Shown piece after piece: positions 8,040 to 17,034 of a stretch of DNA of 64,000 nt; the stretch's first letter is position 1; each line of letters begins with the position of its first letter. The translations under genes and the position numbers were made by a program. Where the stretch lies: contig NZ_LR594671.1 in assembly GCF_901827185.1 (NCBI RefSeq), forward strand, positions 5,450,001-5,514,000, given 5' to 3'. Source of the DNA: Variovorax sp. PBL-E5. GTDB taxonomy: Bacteria; Pseudomonadota; Gammaproteobacteria; Burkholderiales; Burkholderiaceae_C. The notes beneath the pieces were generated by a model, which saw only the letters and a program-made list of their open reading frames with translations, had not been told where the DNA came from and made no database searches.

Positions 8040-8879
8040 TCAGTCGAGCAGGTCGGGCTGCTCGGCCACGATCCGCGCGTACAACGGCTGGAACTGGAAG
8101 TAGCCCGCCTCGGGCGCGCCCGCCAGGCCTGCCGTGTGCTCGGCAATCTCAGGTCCGACCAGCCTGGGGCCGCCCGTTCGCGCGGAGGCCGCCTCGGCAT
8201 GGGTCTGGACCTGGCAGGCACGGTCCATCGCGATGTACCACCAGGCGCATTCGTCCACCGTGCCGCCGACCGTCATCAGGCCGTGGTTCTGGAGGATCGC
8301 AGCCTTGTGGGGGCCGAGCGCCTCGGCGATCCGCTGACCTTCGTCGAGTTCCAGCACGACGCCGCCGAAATCCTCGTAGACCACGTGGTCTTTGTAGAAA
8401 GCGCACGAGTCGATGGTGATGGGGTCGAGCTTGCGGCCCAGCGCCGACCAGATCAGGCCCCAGGTTGAATGCGTGTGCGCCGCCGCGATGACGTCCGGAC
8501 GCGCCTGATGGACGCGTGCGTGAATCACGAAGGCCGCGCGATTGACGTCCAGGTCGCCCTCGACCACGTCGCCGTGGTGATCGACCCGGATCAGGTTGGA
8601 CACCTTGACCTGGCTGTAGTGGACGCCGAAGGGGTTGACCCAGAAGGTTTCCGGATACTGAGGATCGCGCGCCGTCACGTGGCCGGCGACCCCGTTGTCG
8701 AAGCCGAATTTGGAGAACAGGCGGAAGGTCGCGGCCAGGCGCTGCTTGCGATGCAGCCTTTCCTCACGGATCGTCGAGAACACCGGCGGCTTCATCGGAA
8801 GCACGTTGATCGCCTTGGACCGCTCCAGCGAAAGGGCTTTCGCGTCCGGTCGGAGGATGGACTTGTCGGGAGCGTTCAT
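8040..8879 (-). CDS. Class II aldolase/adducin family protein
   Basis: The ATG at 8879, preceded by a GGAG, gives 279 residues; the frame stays open to 9440 but that part has no support. The protein shows the family's metal-binding histidines in AHTHSTWG and the conserved LQNHGLMTVGGTVDEC block. Members use a divalent metal to make an enediolate in aldol cleavage or decarboxylation of hydroxy-acid or sugar substrates, and many have unknown substrates. It is the promoter-proximal gene of the transport and oxidoreductase operon, 82 bases ahead of the binding-protein gene, so it probably acts in the same catabolic route. Confidence 0.87.
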   Translation of the reverse strand: MNAPDKSILRPDAKALSLERSKAINVLPMKPPVFSTIREERLHRKQRLAATFRLFSKFGFDNGVAGHVTARDPQYPETFWVNPFGVHYSQVKVSNLIRVDHHGDVVEGDLDVNRAAFVIHARVHQARPDVIAAAHTHSTWGLIWSALGRKLDPITIDSCAFYKDHVVYEDFGGVVLELDEGQRIAEALGPHKAAILQNHGLMTVGGTVDECAWWYIAMDRACQVQTHAEAASARTGGPRLVGPEIAEHTAGLAGAPEAGYFQFQPLYARIVAEQPDLLD

Positions 8880-9059
8880 CGGGTACTCCAATGTCTCTTG
8901 GGTGATCGATAGCCCGCAGACGCCTGCGAGCAAGGGGGAGACTAAATTCGTGCGTGGCCGCGGGCATCGTCGAAACGGACGATTCGATTGCAAAGCCGCA
9001 CTGCCTACCATCGCGGCATCGCCGTCCGCTTGCAGATGGCGCCATCGGAGACGCAACCC

Positions 9060-9962
9060 ATGTTCCAGACCTCCCTCATGTCCGGCCAGCGGATTCTCGT
9101 GACCGGCGGCGGCACCGGCCTCGGCCGCGCCATGGCCGAGCGCTTTCTCGCGCTCGAGGCCGACATCGTCATCTGCGGCCGGCGCAAGGCCGTGTGCGAC
9201 GAAACCGCCGCGGCCTGGCGGACCCGGTTCCCCGGACGGCGCATCGATGCCTTCGGCGTCGACCTGCGCGACGCGCAGGCGGTCGACGAGATGGTCGAGC
9301 GCCTGTTCGACGACGGCGGCCTGACGGGCCTGGTGAACAATGCAGCCGGCAACTTCGTCGCTCCGACCGAGAGCCTGTCGCCGCGCGCCTTCGATGCCAT
9401 CGCCAACATCGTCTTCCATGGCACCTTCTACGTGACGCACGCTGTCGGCAAGCGCTGGGTCTCGAAAGCCAGATCCGGCGCCTGGCAGCCCGGTCAGCCC
9501 TGCCGCAACATCATGAGCGTCATCACCACCTGGGTCGACAACGGCAGCCCGTACGTGGTGCCTTCCGCGATGAGCAAGGCCGGTATCGAGGTGATGACCA
9601 AGTCGCTGGCGGTCGAATGGGCGCGCTACGGAATCCGGCTCAATGCCGTCGGCCCCGGCGAAATTCCGACCGAGGGCATGAGCAAGCGCCTGTATCCGGG
9701 AGAAGAACCTGGCGCGCGCACACGCGCCAGCAATCCCATGGCGCGCGTCGGCGACATGGACGAACTGCAGAACCTCGCGACCTTTCTGATGGCCCCTGGC
9801 CGATGCGACTGGCTCACCGGTCAGAGCATCATGCTCGACGGCGCTGGCGCCCTGGCCAACGGCGGCAATTTCTTCGAATTGCGCGAATGGTCAGATGCTG
9901 ATTGGCGGAATGCGCGCGAACAGATCGAGCAACAAAATCAGAAGGATCGCCAATTGCGCTGA
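9060..9962 (+). CDS. SDR-family oxidoreductase, 2,4-dienoyl-CoA-reductase-like
   Basis: The ATG at 9060 has a GGAG nine bases upstream and gives 300 residues; an upstream in-frame ATG at 9036 lacks one. It has the SDR cofactor loop TGGGTGLGRAMAERF and NNAAGNF. The active-site region PYVVPSAMSKAGIEVM closely follows mitochondrial 2,4-dienoyl-CoA reductase, in which tyrosine, serine and lysine are spaced differently from the classical YxxxK. The C-terminal part with DWLTGQSIMLDGAGAL is also typical. It probably reduces an unsaturated or keto acyl-CoA with NADPH. It is divergent from the aldolase operon across 180 bases and might share its control. Confidence 0.85.
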   Translation: MFQTSLMSGQRILVTGGGTGLGRAMAERFLALEADIVICGRRKAVCDETAAAWRTRFPGRRIDAFGVDLRDAQAVDEMVERLFDDGGLTGLVNNAAGNFVAPTESLSPRAFDAIANIVFHGTFYVTHAVGKRWVSKARSGAWQPGQPCRNIMSVITTWVDNGSPYVVPSAMSKAGIEVMTKSLAVEWARYGIRLNAVGPGEIPTEGMSKRLYPGEEPGARTRASNPMARVGDMDELQNLATFLMAPGRCDWLTGQSIMLDGAGALANGGNFFELREWSDADWRNAREQIEQQNQKDRQLR

Positions 9963-10045
9963 GAAGATTCCAGTATTCAATGCACAGGTCCATCGCGCCG
10001 CCCACATGCTGCTTGGGCACCCAGTGGTCGTGATCGGCGTCGGCA

Positions 10046-13000
10046 CTAGGCCGCGGCGCGGGTCGCTGGGGGATTGCGCCAGCGCGCCATCAGCTCGGCC
10101 CAGCGCACGCGCGCCGCGGCGAGGTTGCGCTCCTTGACGTGGCCGTAGCCGCGGATCTGCTCGGGCAGGCTTGCGATTTCGAGGGCGGTCGCGTGGTTGG
10201 CGGCGTTGAGGCCGGCCAGGACTTCCTCGATGCTGGCGCGGTATTCACCGATCAGGGCGCGCTCGGTCTTGCGTTCCTCGGTGCGGCCGAAGATGTCGAA
10301 TGCCGTGCCGCGCAGTCCCTTGAGCCGGGCCAATGCCTTGAATCCGGTCAGCATGGCGGGGCCGAACTTCTGCTTCTGCAACTCGCCCTTGGCGTTCTTC
10401 TTCGCGATGATCGGCGGCGCGAGGTGGTAGTGGAGCTTGAAGTCGCCCTCGAACATGCCTGCGACGCGGTCGAGGAAGCTGCGGTCGGTGTGCAGCCGCG
10501 CGACTTCGTACTCGTCCTTGTAGGCCATCAGCTTGAACAGGTAACGCGCGACGGTCTCGGTCAGGCCGGTCTTGCCGAGCGCCGCTTCGGCCTGCTGCAC
10601 CCGGCCGACGAAGGCCGTGTACTGCGCGGCATAGGCCGCGTTCTGGTAGCCCGTGAGGAATTCCGCGCGACGCGCCACCAGGGCCTCGGCCGTTTCGCGC
10701 TTCTTGAACGCGATGATCTGGCCCGGCTGCACGCGCTTTTGCAGTTCGTCGGGGCGCTGCGCCGCCTGCCGGCCCCACGCGAAGGCCGTCTTGTTGTTCT
10801 CGACCGCCACCCCGTTGAGCTCGATCGCGCGGATCAGCGAGGCATGTTCGAGCGGAATCCAGCCCTTCTGCCACGCATAGCCCAGCAGCATCGGGTTGAC
10901 GTAGAGGCTGTCGCCCATCAGCGAAGTTGCGGCCGCATCGGCATCGAAGGCACCGACGCCATCCACGCCGACCGCGCGGGCGATTTCCGCCGCGCAGGCG
11001 TCCTGCGGGTTCTGCCAGGCGATGTTGCGCACGAAGGCGGCCGTCGGCGCGCTGTGGCTGTTGAGCGCCACGTGCGTGCGCCCTTCGCGCATGCGCGCCA
11101 TCGTCTCGGCGTTGACGCTGACCAGCGGATCGCAGGCCAGGATCAGGTCGGCCGCGGCGGTGCCGACGCGCGTGGTGCGGATGTCGTCCTGCGTGGGGCC
11201 GATCAGCACATGGCTCCAGGTGGCGCCGCCCTTCTGCGCCAGGCCCGCCGCGTCCTGCGTGACGATGCCCTTGCCCTCGATGTGCGCCGCCATGCCCAGC
11301 AGCTGGCCGATGGTGATGACGCCGGTGCCGCCGACGCCCGCCACCACCACGCCCCAGACCTTGCCGCCTTCGAGCACCGGCAGCACGGGTTCGTCGAGCG
11401 CGCCGAGTTCGGCCGGCATCGACGCCTTGTCCTTCGCCTTCTTCTTCAGCTGGCCGCCCTCCACCGTGACGAAGCTCGGGCAGAAACCCTTGAGGCAACT
11501 CATGTCCTTGTTGCAGCTGCTCTGGTTGATGGTGCGCTTGCGGCCGAACTCGGTCTCCAGCGGCTCGACCGACAGGCAGTTGCTCTGCACGCTGCAGTCG
11601 CCGCAGCCCTCGCACACCAGTTCGTTGATGACCACCCGCTTGGCCGGATCGACGGCCGTGCCGCGCTTGCGGCGGCGGCGCTTCTCGGTCGCGCAGGTCT
11701 GGTCGTAGATGATGGCGGTGGTGCCGGCGATCTGGCGGAACTCGCGCTGGACCTCGTCGAGCTCGTCGCGATGCCGCACCCTGACGTTGTCGCCGGGCAC
11801 GCGCACGCCCTCGTATTTCTCGGGCTCGTCGGTCACGACCACGACCTTGATGGCGCCTTCCGCATGCAGGCTCTCGGCGATCTGCAGCACCGAGTGGCCT
11901 TCGGGCCGCTCGCCGACCGGCTGGCCGCCGGTCATCGCGACCGCATCGTTGTAGAGGATCTTGTAGGTGATGTTCACGCCGGCCGCGATGCTCTGGCGGA
12001 TCGCGAGCAGGCCGCTGTGGAAATACGTGCCGTCGCCCAGGTTGGCGAAGATGTGCTGGTCGGTGGTGAAGGGCTGCTGGCCGACCCATGGCACGCCCTC
12101 GCCGCCCATCTGCGTGAAGCCGATGGTCGAACGGTCCATCCAGGTCGCCATGAAGTGGCAGCCGATGCCGGCCAGCGCACGCGAGCCCTCGGGCACGACG
12201 GTGCTGGTGTTGTGCGGGCAGCCCGAGCAGAACCAGGGCTGGCGGCCGGCGTCCGACACGCCGCTGGCCGATGGCGCCGCCATCGCCCGCTCCTTGGCTT
12301 CGAGAATCGCCAGCTGGGCATCGATGCGCGCCGCCATGTCGGCGCCGGCCGCGGCCAGGAGGCCGGTCTTGCGCAGGCGCTGCGCGATCGCCTTGGCGAT
12401 CAGCGCGGGATTCAGATCGGCATTGGCGCGCAGCAGCGTGTGCGCGGTCGGATTGGGCATCGACCATTCGCCGCCGGCGTAGCCCTCGGCCTGGTGCACC
12501 TCGCCTTCGTCGAACTTGCCGACCACGTTGGGCCGCACGTCGGCACGCCAGTTGTAGAGCTCTTCCTTGAGCTGGTACTCGATGACCTGACGCTTTTCCT
12601 CCACCACCAGGATTTCCTGCAGGCCGGTCGCGAACGCGCGCGTCAGCTGCGCTTCGAGCGGCCACACCACGCCCACCTTGTGCAGCCGGATGCCGAGCTG
12701 CCGGCAGGCCGCATCGTCCAGGCCGAGATCGATCAGCGCCTGGCGCGTGTCGTTGAAGGCCTTGCCGCTGGCCATGATGCCGAAGCGGTCGTGCGGGCCT
12801 TCGATGACGTTGTGGTTGAGGCGGTTGGCGCGGATGTAGGCCAGCGCGGCGTACCACTTGTAGTGCATCAGCCGCGCTTCCTGCTCCAGCGCATGGTCGG
12901 GCCAGCGGATGTGCAGCCCGCCGGGCGGCATCTGGAAATCGGTCGGCAGCACGATCTGCACGCGCTCCGGATCGATCATCGCGGTGGCGCTCGATTCGAC

Positions 13001-13651
13001 GATCTCCTGGATCGTCTTCATGCCCGACCAGATGCCGGCGAAGCGGCTCAGCGCGAAGGCATGGATGCCGAGGTCGAGGATCTCCTGCACGTTGGCCGGA
13101 AAGAACACCGGCGTGCCGCAGGCCTTGAAGATGTGGTCGCTCTGGTGCGCGGCGGTCGAGCTCTTGGAGATGTGGTCGTCGCCGGCCACCGCGATCACGC
13201 CGCCGAACTCCGTGGTGCCGGCCATGTTGGCATGCTTGAAGACGTCCGAGCAGCGGTCCACGCCGGGGCCCTTGCCGTACCAGATGCCGAACACGCCGTC
13301 GAAGCGGTTGGTGCCGGCCGGCGAGAAGCCGAGCTGCTGGGTGCCCCAGAGCGCGGTCGCAGCGAGCTCTTCGTTCACGCCCGGCTGGAAGACGATGTTC
13401 TGTTCCTTCAGGAACTTGCTGGCCTTCCAGAGTGCCTGGTCGTAGCCGCCGAGCGGCGAGCCGCGGTAGCCGCTGATGAAGCCGGCCGTGTTCTTGCCGG
13501 CCTGCTGGTCGCGCAGGCGCTGCAGCATCGGCAGCTTGACCAGCGCCTGGACGCCGGACATGAAGGCGCGGCCGTAGTCCAGCGAATACTTGTCGTCGAG
13601 CGTGACGGTTTCGAGGGCGCGGCGGATGTGCTCGGGCAGCGGTGCGTTCAT
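10046..13651 (-). CDS. Indolepyruvate ferredoxin oxidoreductase family protein, fused alpha and beta/gamma subunits
   Basis: This 1201-residue enzyme fuses what in archaea is IorA and IorB. The N terminus holds the pyrimidine-type thiamine domain. The ThDP-binding core follows (SGCPHN near residue 472, LGDGTYFHSG near 540), then a ferredoxin-like cysteine cluster (CEGCGDC near 680 and CNKDMSCLKGFCPSF near 717) and the gamma domain with GVGGTGVITIG near 772. The family oxidatively decarboxylates aryl or branched 2-keto acids to acyl-CoA, passing electrons to ferredoxin. The ATG at 13651 follows a GGAG; an upstream reading to 13723 is weaker. It is divergent from an Lrp-family gene, which suggests amino-acid-responsive control of keto-acid breakdown. 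Confidence 0.92.
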   Translation of the reverse strand: MNAPLPEHIRRALETVTLDDKYSLDYGRAFMSGVQALVKLPMLQRLRDQQAGKNTAGFISGYRGSPLGGYDQALWKASKFLKEQNIVFQPGVNEELAATALWGTQQLGFSPAGTNRFDGVFGIWYGKGPGVDRCSDVFKHANMAGTTEFGGVIAVAGDDHISKSSTAAHQSDHIFKACGTPVFFPANVQEILDLGIHAFALSRFAGIWSGMKTIQEIVESSATAMIDPERVQIVLPTDFQMPPGGLHIRWPDHALEQEARLMHYKWYAALAYIRANRLNHNVIEGPHDRFGIMASGKAFNDTRQALIDLGLDDAACRQLGIRLHKVGVVWPLEAQLTRAFATGLQEILVVEEKRQVIEYQLKEELYNWRADVRPNVVGKFDEGEVHQAEGYAGGEWSMPNPTAHTLLRANADLNPALIAKAIAQRLRKTGLLAAAGADMAARIDAQLAILEAKERAMAAPSASGVSDAGRQPWFCSGCPHNTSTVVPEGSRALAGIGCHFMATWMDRSTIGFTQMGGEGVPWVGQQPFTTDQHIFANLGDGTYFHSGLLAIRQSIAAGVNITYKILYNDAVAMTGGQPVGERPEGHSVLQIAESLHAEGAIKVVVVTDEPEKYEGVRVPGDNVRVRHRDELDEVQREFRQIAGTTAIIYDQTCATEKRRRRKRGTAVDPAKRVVINELVCEGCGDCSVQSNCLSVEPLETEFGRKRTINQSSCNKDMSCLKGFCPSFVTVEGGQLKKKAKDKASMPAELGALDEPVLPVLEGGKVWGVVVAGVGGTGVITIGQLLGMAAHIEGKGIVTQDAAGLAQKGGATWSHVLIGPTQDDIRTTRVGTAAADLILACDPLVSVNAETMARMREGRTHVALNSHSAPTAAFVRNIAWQNPQDACAAEIARAVGVDGVGAFDADAAATSLMGDSLYVNPMLLGYAWQKGWIPLEHASLIRAIELNGVAVENNKTAFAWGRQAAQRPDELQKRVQPGQIIAFKKRETAEALVARRAEFLTGYQNAAYAAQYTAFVGRVQQAEAALGKTGLTETVARYLFKLMAYKDEYEVARLHTDRSFLDRVAGMFEGDFKLHYHLAPPIIAKKNAKGELQKQKFGPAMLTGFKALARLKGLRGTAFDIFGRTEERKTERALIGEYRASIEEVLAGLNAANHATALEIASLPEQIRGYGHVKERNLAAARVRWAELMARWRNPPATRAAA

Positions 13652-13668
13652 CGTGGTGTCTCCATTCG

Positions 13669-13708
13669 ACGCAAAGTGTATGCCTGCGGCTGTGATAGGT
13701 GTTTGCGT
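13669..13708. promoter_or_regulatory. Inverted repeat ACGCAAA-N26-TTTGCGT in divergent iorAB/lrp promoter region
   Basis: A perfect 7-base inverted repeat (arms 13669-13675 and 13702-13708) brackets most of the upstream half of the 111-base gap between the indolepyruvate oxidoreductase and Lrp-family genes. Lrp-type octamers often contact spaced sites, so this is a candidate operator. No second copy was found to confirm it. Confidence 0.35.
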
Positions 13709-13762
13709 TCTTTGCCTCGCCAAGCCGCTGTCTTGAAAGGATCTTGCTTAAGATGCCGTTCC

Positions 13763-14284
13763 ATGGAAAGCATTGACAAGTTCGACCTCGCGATCCTGCA
13801 AGAACTGCAGGCCGACGCCCGCCTCACCAACGCCGAACTCGCCCAGCGCGTGGGCCTCTCGGCCGCGCCCTGCTGGCGCCGGGTGCGCGCACTCGAGAAG
13901 GCCGGCTATATCCGCGGCTACCACGCCGAGATCAACCGCCAGAAGATCGGGCTGGGCGTGCTGGCCTTCGTGCGCCTGGACACCGACCGCGCGACCGGCG
14001 ACGTGACGCGCAAGCTCGAGGACGCGATCCGCAAGCTGCCGGAGGTGATTACCTGCCACTACATCAGCGGCTCGGGCATGTTCGAATTGCAGGTGGTGGC
14101 CGAGGACCTTGACGGCTTCTCGCGCTTCGCGCTCAACAGCTTGATGCACCTGCCCAACGTGAAAGACCTGCACACCAGCTTCTCGCTCGGCGAGGTCAAG
14201 GCCAGCCATGCGCTCCCGCTGGGCCATCTGGCGCCGAAGCCGGCCCGGCCCGTGAAGGCCGCCCGCCGCGGCGCGAAGACGTAG
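13763..14284 (+). CDS. Lrp/AsnC-family transcriptional regulator
   Basis: The start at 13763 gives 173 residues: an N-terminal winged helix-turn-helix (LDxAILQELQADARLTNAELAQRVGLS-type, residues 5-45) followed by the RAM/effector domain with HYISGSGMFELQVVAEDLDGF. A basic Pro/Ala/Lys tail follows the usual end. Members bind amino acids and commonly regulate a divergent catabolic gene. Here the partner is the fused indolepyruvate ferredoxin oxidoreductase 111 bases away, so aromatic or branched amino acids are reasonable effectors. The gene meets the GST gene tail to tail with a 9-base gap. Confidence 0.92.
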   Translation: MESIDKFDLAILQELQADARLTNAELAQRVGLSAAPCWRRVRALEKAGYIRGYHAEINRQKIGLGVLAFVRLDTDRATGDVTRKLEDAIRKLPEVITCHYISGSGMFELQVVAEDLDGFSRFALNSLMHLPNVKDLHTSFSLGEVKASHALPLGHLAPKPARPVKAARRGAKT

Positions 14285-14293
14285 CGGCCCGGC

Positions 14294-14998
14294 TCAGCCC
14301 TGCGCGGGGATGCCCAGGCCGCGGACCACCGCGGGCCGCGCAACGAAGGCTTCGAGCACCCGCGTGACCTGCGGATAGTCCTGGATCCCCACCAGCTCGC
14401 CAGCCTCGTAGAAGCCGATCAGGTTGCGCACCCAGGGGAAGGTCGCGATGTCGGCGATGGTGTACGCATCGCCCATGATCCAGGCCCGGCCCGCGAGCCG
14501 CTCTTCGAGCACGCCGAGCAGGCGCCTGGCCTCCGCGACATAGCGATCGCGCGGGCGCTTGTCCTCGTAGGCCTTGCCGGCGAACTTGTTGAAGAAACCG
14601 ACCTGGCCGAACATCGGACCGATGCCGCCCATCTGGAACATCAGCCACTGCAGGGTCTGGTAGCGGCCCGCGTCGTCCTTCGGCATGAGCTGGCCCGACT
14701 TGCCGGCCAGGTAGACCAGGATCGCGCCCGATTCGAACAGCCCCAGCGGCTGCCCGTCCGGACCGTTCGGATCGAGGATCGCCGGGATCTTGTTGTTGGG
14801 GTTGAGCGAGCGGAACTCCGGCGACAGCTGGTCGTGGTGGTCGAAGGCCACCAGATGCGGCTCGTAGGGCAGGCCGGTCTCCTCCAGCATGATCGAGACC
14901 TTGACGCCGTTGGGCGTCGGCAGCGAATAGAGCTGGATGCGATCGGGATGGCGCGCGGGCCATTTGCGGGTGATGGGGAAGGCAGTGAGATCGGTCAT
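14294..14998 (-). CDS. Glutathione S-transferase family protein (YghU/YfcG-like)
   Basis: The ATG at 14998 gives 234 residues. The thioredoxin-fold half includes LYSLPTPNGVKVSIMLEETG and NPNNKIPAILDPNG (cis-proline), then the helical half ends in WIMGDAYTIADIATFPWVRNL. The asparagine in PTPNGVK is in the position used for glutathione binding in the Ure2p/YfcG/YghU group, whose members act as disulfide-bond reductases or glutathione peroxidases rather than classical transferases. It overlaps the upstream amidase gene by four bases (ATGA), so the two are co-translated. The physiological substrate is unknown. Confidence 0.88.
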   Translation of the reverse strand: MTDLTAFPITRKWPARHPDRIQLYSLPTPNGVKVSIMLEETGLPYEPHLVAFDHHDQLSPEFRSLNPNNKIPAILDPNGPDGQPLGLFESGAILVYLAGKSGQLMPKDDAGRYQTLQWLMFQMGGIGPMFGQVGFFNKFAGKAYEDKRPRDRYVAEARRLLGVLEERLAGRAWIMGDAYTIADIATFPWVRNLIGFYEAGELVGIQDYPQVTRVLEAFVARPAVVRGLGIPAQG

Positions 14999-16473
14999 GC
15001 AGGGTCCTTGGAGCCGCCAGTATGCATGCCGTGCGCGTCCAGCATCGGCGGGCGCCGGTCGGCGAACGGCACGGCCCGATGCCACGCATCGGCGATCTGC
15101 AGCACCTCCAGATCGGCACGCGGCCGGCCCATGATCTGCAGCCCCATCGGCAGGCCCTCGGCATTGAAGCCGGCCGGCACTGCGATCACCGGCAAGCCGG
15201 CCAGCGTGCCGCCGATGACCACCTCCATCCAGCGGTGGTAAGTGTCCATCGCGCACCCGCCGACGTCCTTCGGCCATGCGATGCCGACGTCGAAGGGGAA
15301 GACCTGCGCACTCGGCAGCACCAGGTAGTCGTAGCGCTCGAACAGCCGGCCGAGTGCGCCGTACCAGGCCGAACGATCGCAGGTGGCGCGGTAGACCGCC
15401 TGCGCATCGAGATGCCGGCCCTGCTCGATTTCCCAGATCGCCTCCGGCTTGAGCAGCGCGCGCTGGCGCGCATCCGCGTGCACCGGCCGCAGCCGGCCGG
15501 CCACCAGGAAGCTGCGCAGCGTGAGCCAGCTGCGCCACAGGCGTTCCATGTCGAAGTCCGGGCGGGCGTCCTCGACCGTGCAGCCGATGTCCTCGAAGTG
15601 GCGCAGCGATGCTTGGCACAGCGACAGCACGCCCGCCTCCATCGGCAGCCGGCCGCCATAGTCGCCGAGCCAGCCGATGCGCGTGCCGGCGAAGTCGCGT
15701 GCCAGCGGTGCGGCGAAGCGCGCCGGATCGCCGTTCTGCGACAGCGGCGCACGCGGGTCGGGGCCGGCCTGGACCGACAGCAGCATCGCCACGTCCTGCG
15801 GCGTGCGGCCCATCGGGCCCTCGGTGCCCAGCTGCTGGAAGAACAGCTCGTCCGCCGGCCCGTGCGGAACGAGGCCCATCGAGGGCCGCATGCCGTAGAT
15901 GTGCTGCCAGCCGGCCGGGTTGCGCAGCGACCCCATCATGTCGCTGCCGTCGGCGACCGGCAGCATCCGCAGCGCCAGCGCCGCCGCGGCGCCGCCACTG
16001 CTGCCGCCGGCCGAGCGCGCCGGGTCCCAGGCATTGCGCGTGGCGCCGAAGACGCCGTTGTAGGTGTGCGAGCCCAGGCCGAACTCGGGCGTGTTGCTCT
16101 TGCCGACGAAGATCGCGCCGGCGCGGCGCATCCGCTCCACCACCCACGCGTCGTGCGGCGGCACGTGCTGCGCGAGCGCGCGAAAGCCCATCGTGGTCGG
16201 GATGCCCGCGGTCGCCGCGAGGTCCTTGGGCGCCTGCGGAAAGCCATGCATCCAGCCCATCGACTCGCCGCGCCGCAACGCCTCGTCGTACCGATCGGCC
16301 TCTGCCAACAGACGCTCGGGATCCTGCAGCGACACCAGCGCATTGACCTGCGGATTGAAGCGCGCGATCTGCGCGAGGTAGGCCCGCATCACCTCGCGGC
16401 ACGACACGCTGCGCGCGTGGATCGCAGTGGACAGCGCGGTCGCGCTCAGCGCGACGAGTTCGGTCGGATTCAT
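14995..16473 (-). CDS. Amidase signature family amidohydrolase
   Basis: From the ATG at 16473 the protein has 492 residues (a GTG at 16494 is the alternative). The amidase-signature core is present: lysine in VGKSNTPEFGLG and the Gly/Ser-rich GGSSGGAAAALALRMLP stretch that supplies the cis-serine, with the nucleophilic serine in the following DMMGSLRNPAG. Family members hydrolyse a range of amides, and substrate choice cannot be read from these motifs. No signal peptide is seen, so the enzyme is cytoplasmic. It shares a four-base overlap with the downstream GST gene. Confidence 0.9.
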   Translation of the reverse strand: MNPTELVALSATALSTAIHARSVSCREVMRAYLAQIARFNPQVNALVSLQDPERLLAEADRYDEALRRGESMGWMHGFPQAPKDLAATAGIPTTMGFRALAQHVPPHDAWVVERMRRAGAIFVGKSNTPEFGLGSHTYNGVFGATRNAWDPARSAGGSSGGAAAALALRMLPVADGSDMMGSLRNPAGWQHIYGMRPSMGLVPHGPADELFFQQLGTEGPMGRTPQDVAMLLSVQAGPDPRAPLSQNGDPARFAAPLARDFAGTRIGWLGDYGGRLPMEAGVLSLCQASLRHFEDIGCTVEDARPDFDMERLWRSWLTLRSFLVAGRLRPVHADARQRALLKPEAIWEIEQGRHLDAQAVYRATCDRSAWYGALGRLFERYDYLVLPSAQVFPFDVGIAWPKDVGGCAMDTYHRWMEVVIGGTLAGLPVIAVPAGFNAEGLPMGLQIMGRPRADLEVLQIADAWHRAVPFADRRPPMLDAHGMHTGGSKDPA

Positions 16474-16522
16474 GCGCGCAGTATCGGCCTCCACGGGGCC
16501 GGGCGCTCAAGGGCGCAGGCGC

Positions 16523-16912
16523 TCAGGGCTTCGCGGGAATCGGCGTCACGGTTTCGCGGATGATGCCGCCGCCCATCACGCTGCCTTCCACCGTGGTCCG
16601 GCCGGTGCCGCGCATGCGGGCCTCGCACTCGGCGCGCGCGGAAGCCGGCTGCTCGCTGCAGCGTGCCGTCGCGTTCTGTTCTTCCACCCTCGGCGGCGGG
16701 CTGGTGAGTCCGTTGCGCGCGGCTTCCTGACGCGCTGCGCCCGCTTCGCGCAGGCAGGCGGCGCGGTCCTGCTGGACGCCATCGCAGGTGGCGCGCTCGC
16801 GCTGCAGCGTCGTGCCGCCCCCCGCGGGGTCCGCGGCCGAGGCGGCGCCGGCGAGAAGAAGACCGCCCGCCGCAAGGACGAGAGCCAGGGTGGAATGAAC
16901 GGCGGATTTCAT
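16523..16912 (-). CDS. Small secreted protein of unknown function with four cysteines
   Basis: A 129-residue protein with a clear Sec signal peptide (basic start, hydrophobic core, cleavage expected after AASA near residue 26). The mature part is Ala/Arg/Glu-rich and has four cysteines at 43, 53, 85 and 96, forming two similarly spaced pairs separated by a Pro-rich linker. The last 25 residues are Gly/Thr/Val-rich. An AGGAG lies eight bases before the ATG. I recognise no family. The cysteine spacing suggests two disulfide-stabilised helical hairpins in the periplasm, which is inference. Confidence 0.75.
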   Translation of the reverse strand: MKSAVHSTLALVLAAGGLLLAGAASAADPAGGGTTLQRERATCDGVQQDRAACLREAGAARQEAARNGLTSPPPRVEEQNATARCSEQPASARAECEARMRGTGRTTVEGSVMGGGIIRETVTPIPAKP

Positions 16913-17034
16913 GAGAGGCGCTCCTTTTCGCAACGCCAGGACGGCGCTGCTGCGCTGCCAGTGTGCGGCCCGCAGGCGCCGGGGCTTGTGGGACGGGAAG
17001 AGCTGCGCGGCGAGTCCCAGGCCGCACGGCGGGC

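Noticed and set aside
10139..13762. Very long plus-strand open frame opposite the indolepyruvate oxidoreductase gene, in frame with the Lrp gene
   Set aside because: It is the high-GC mirror of a clearly coding gene; its composition is His/Arg/Ala-rich and it has no motifs. The Lrp protein begins at its own ATG at 13763.
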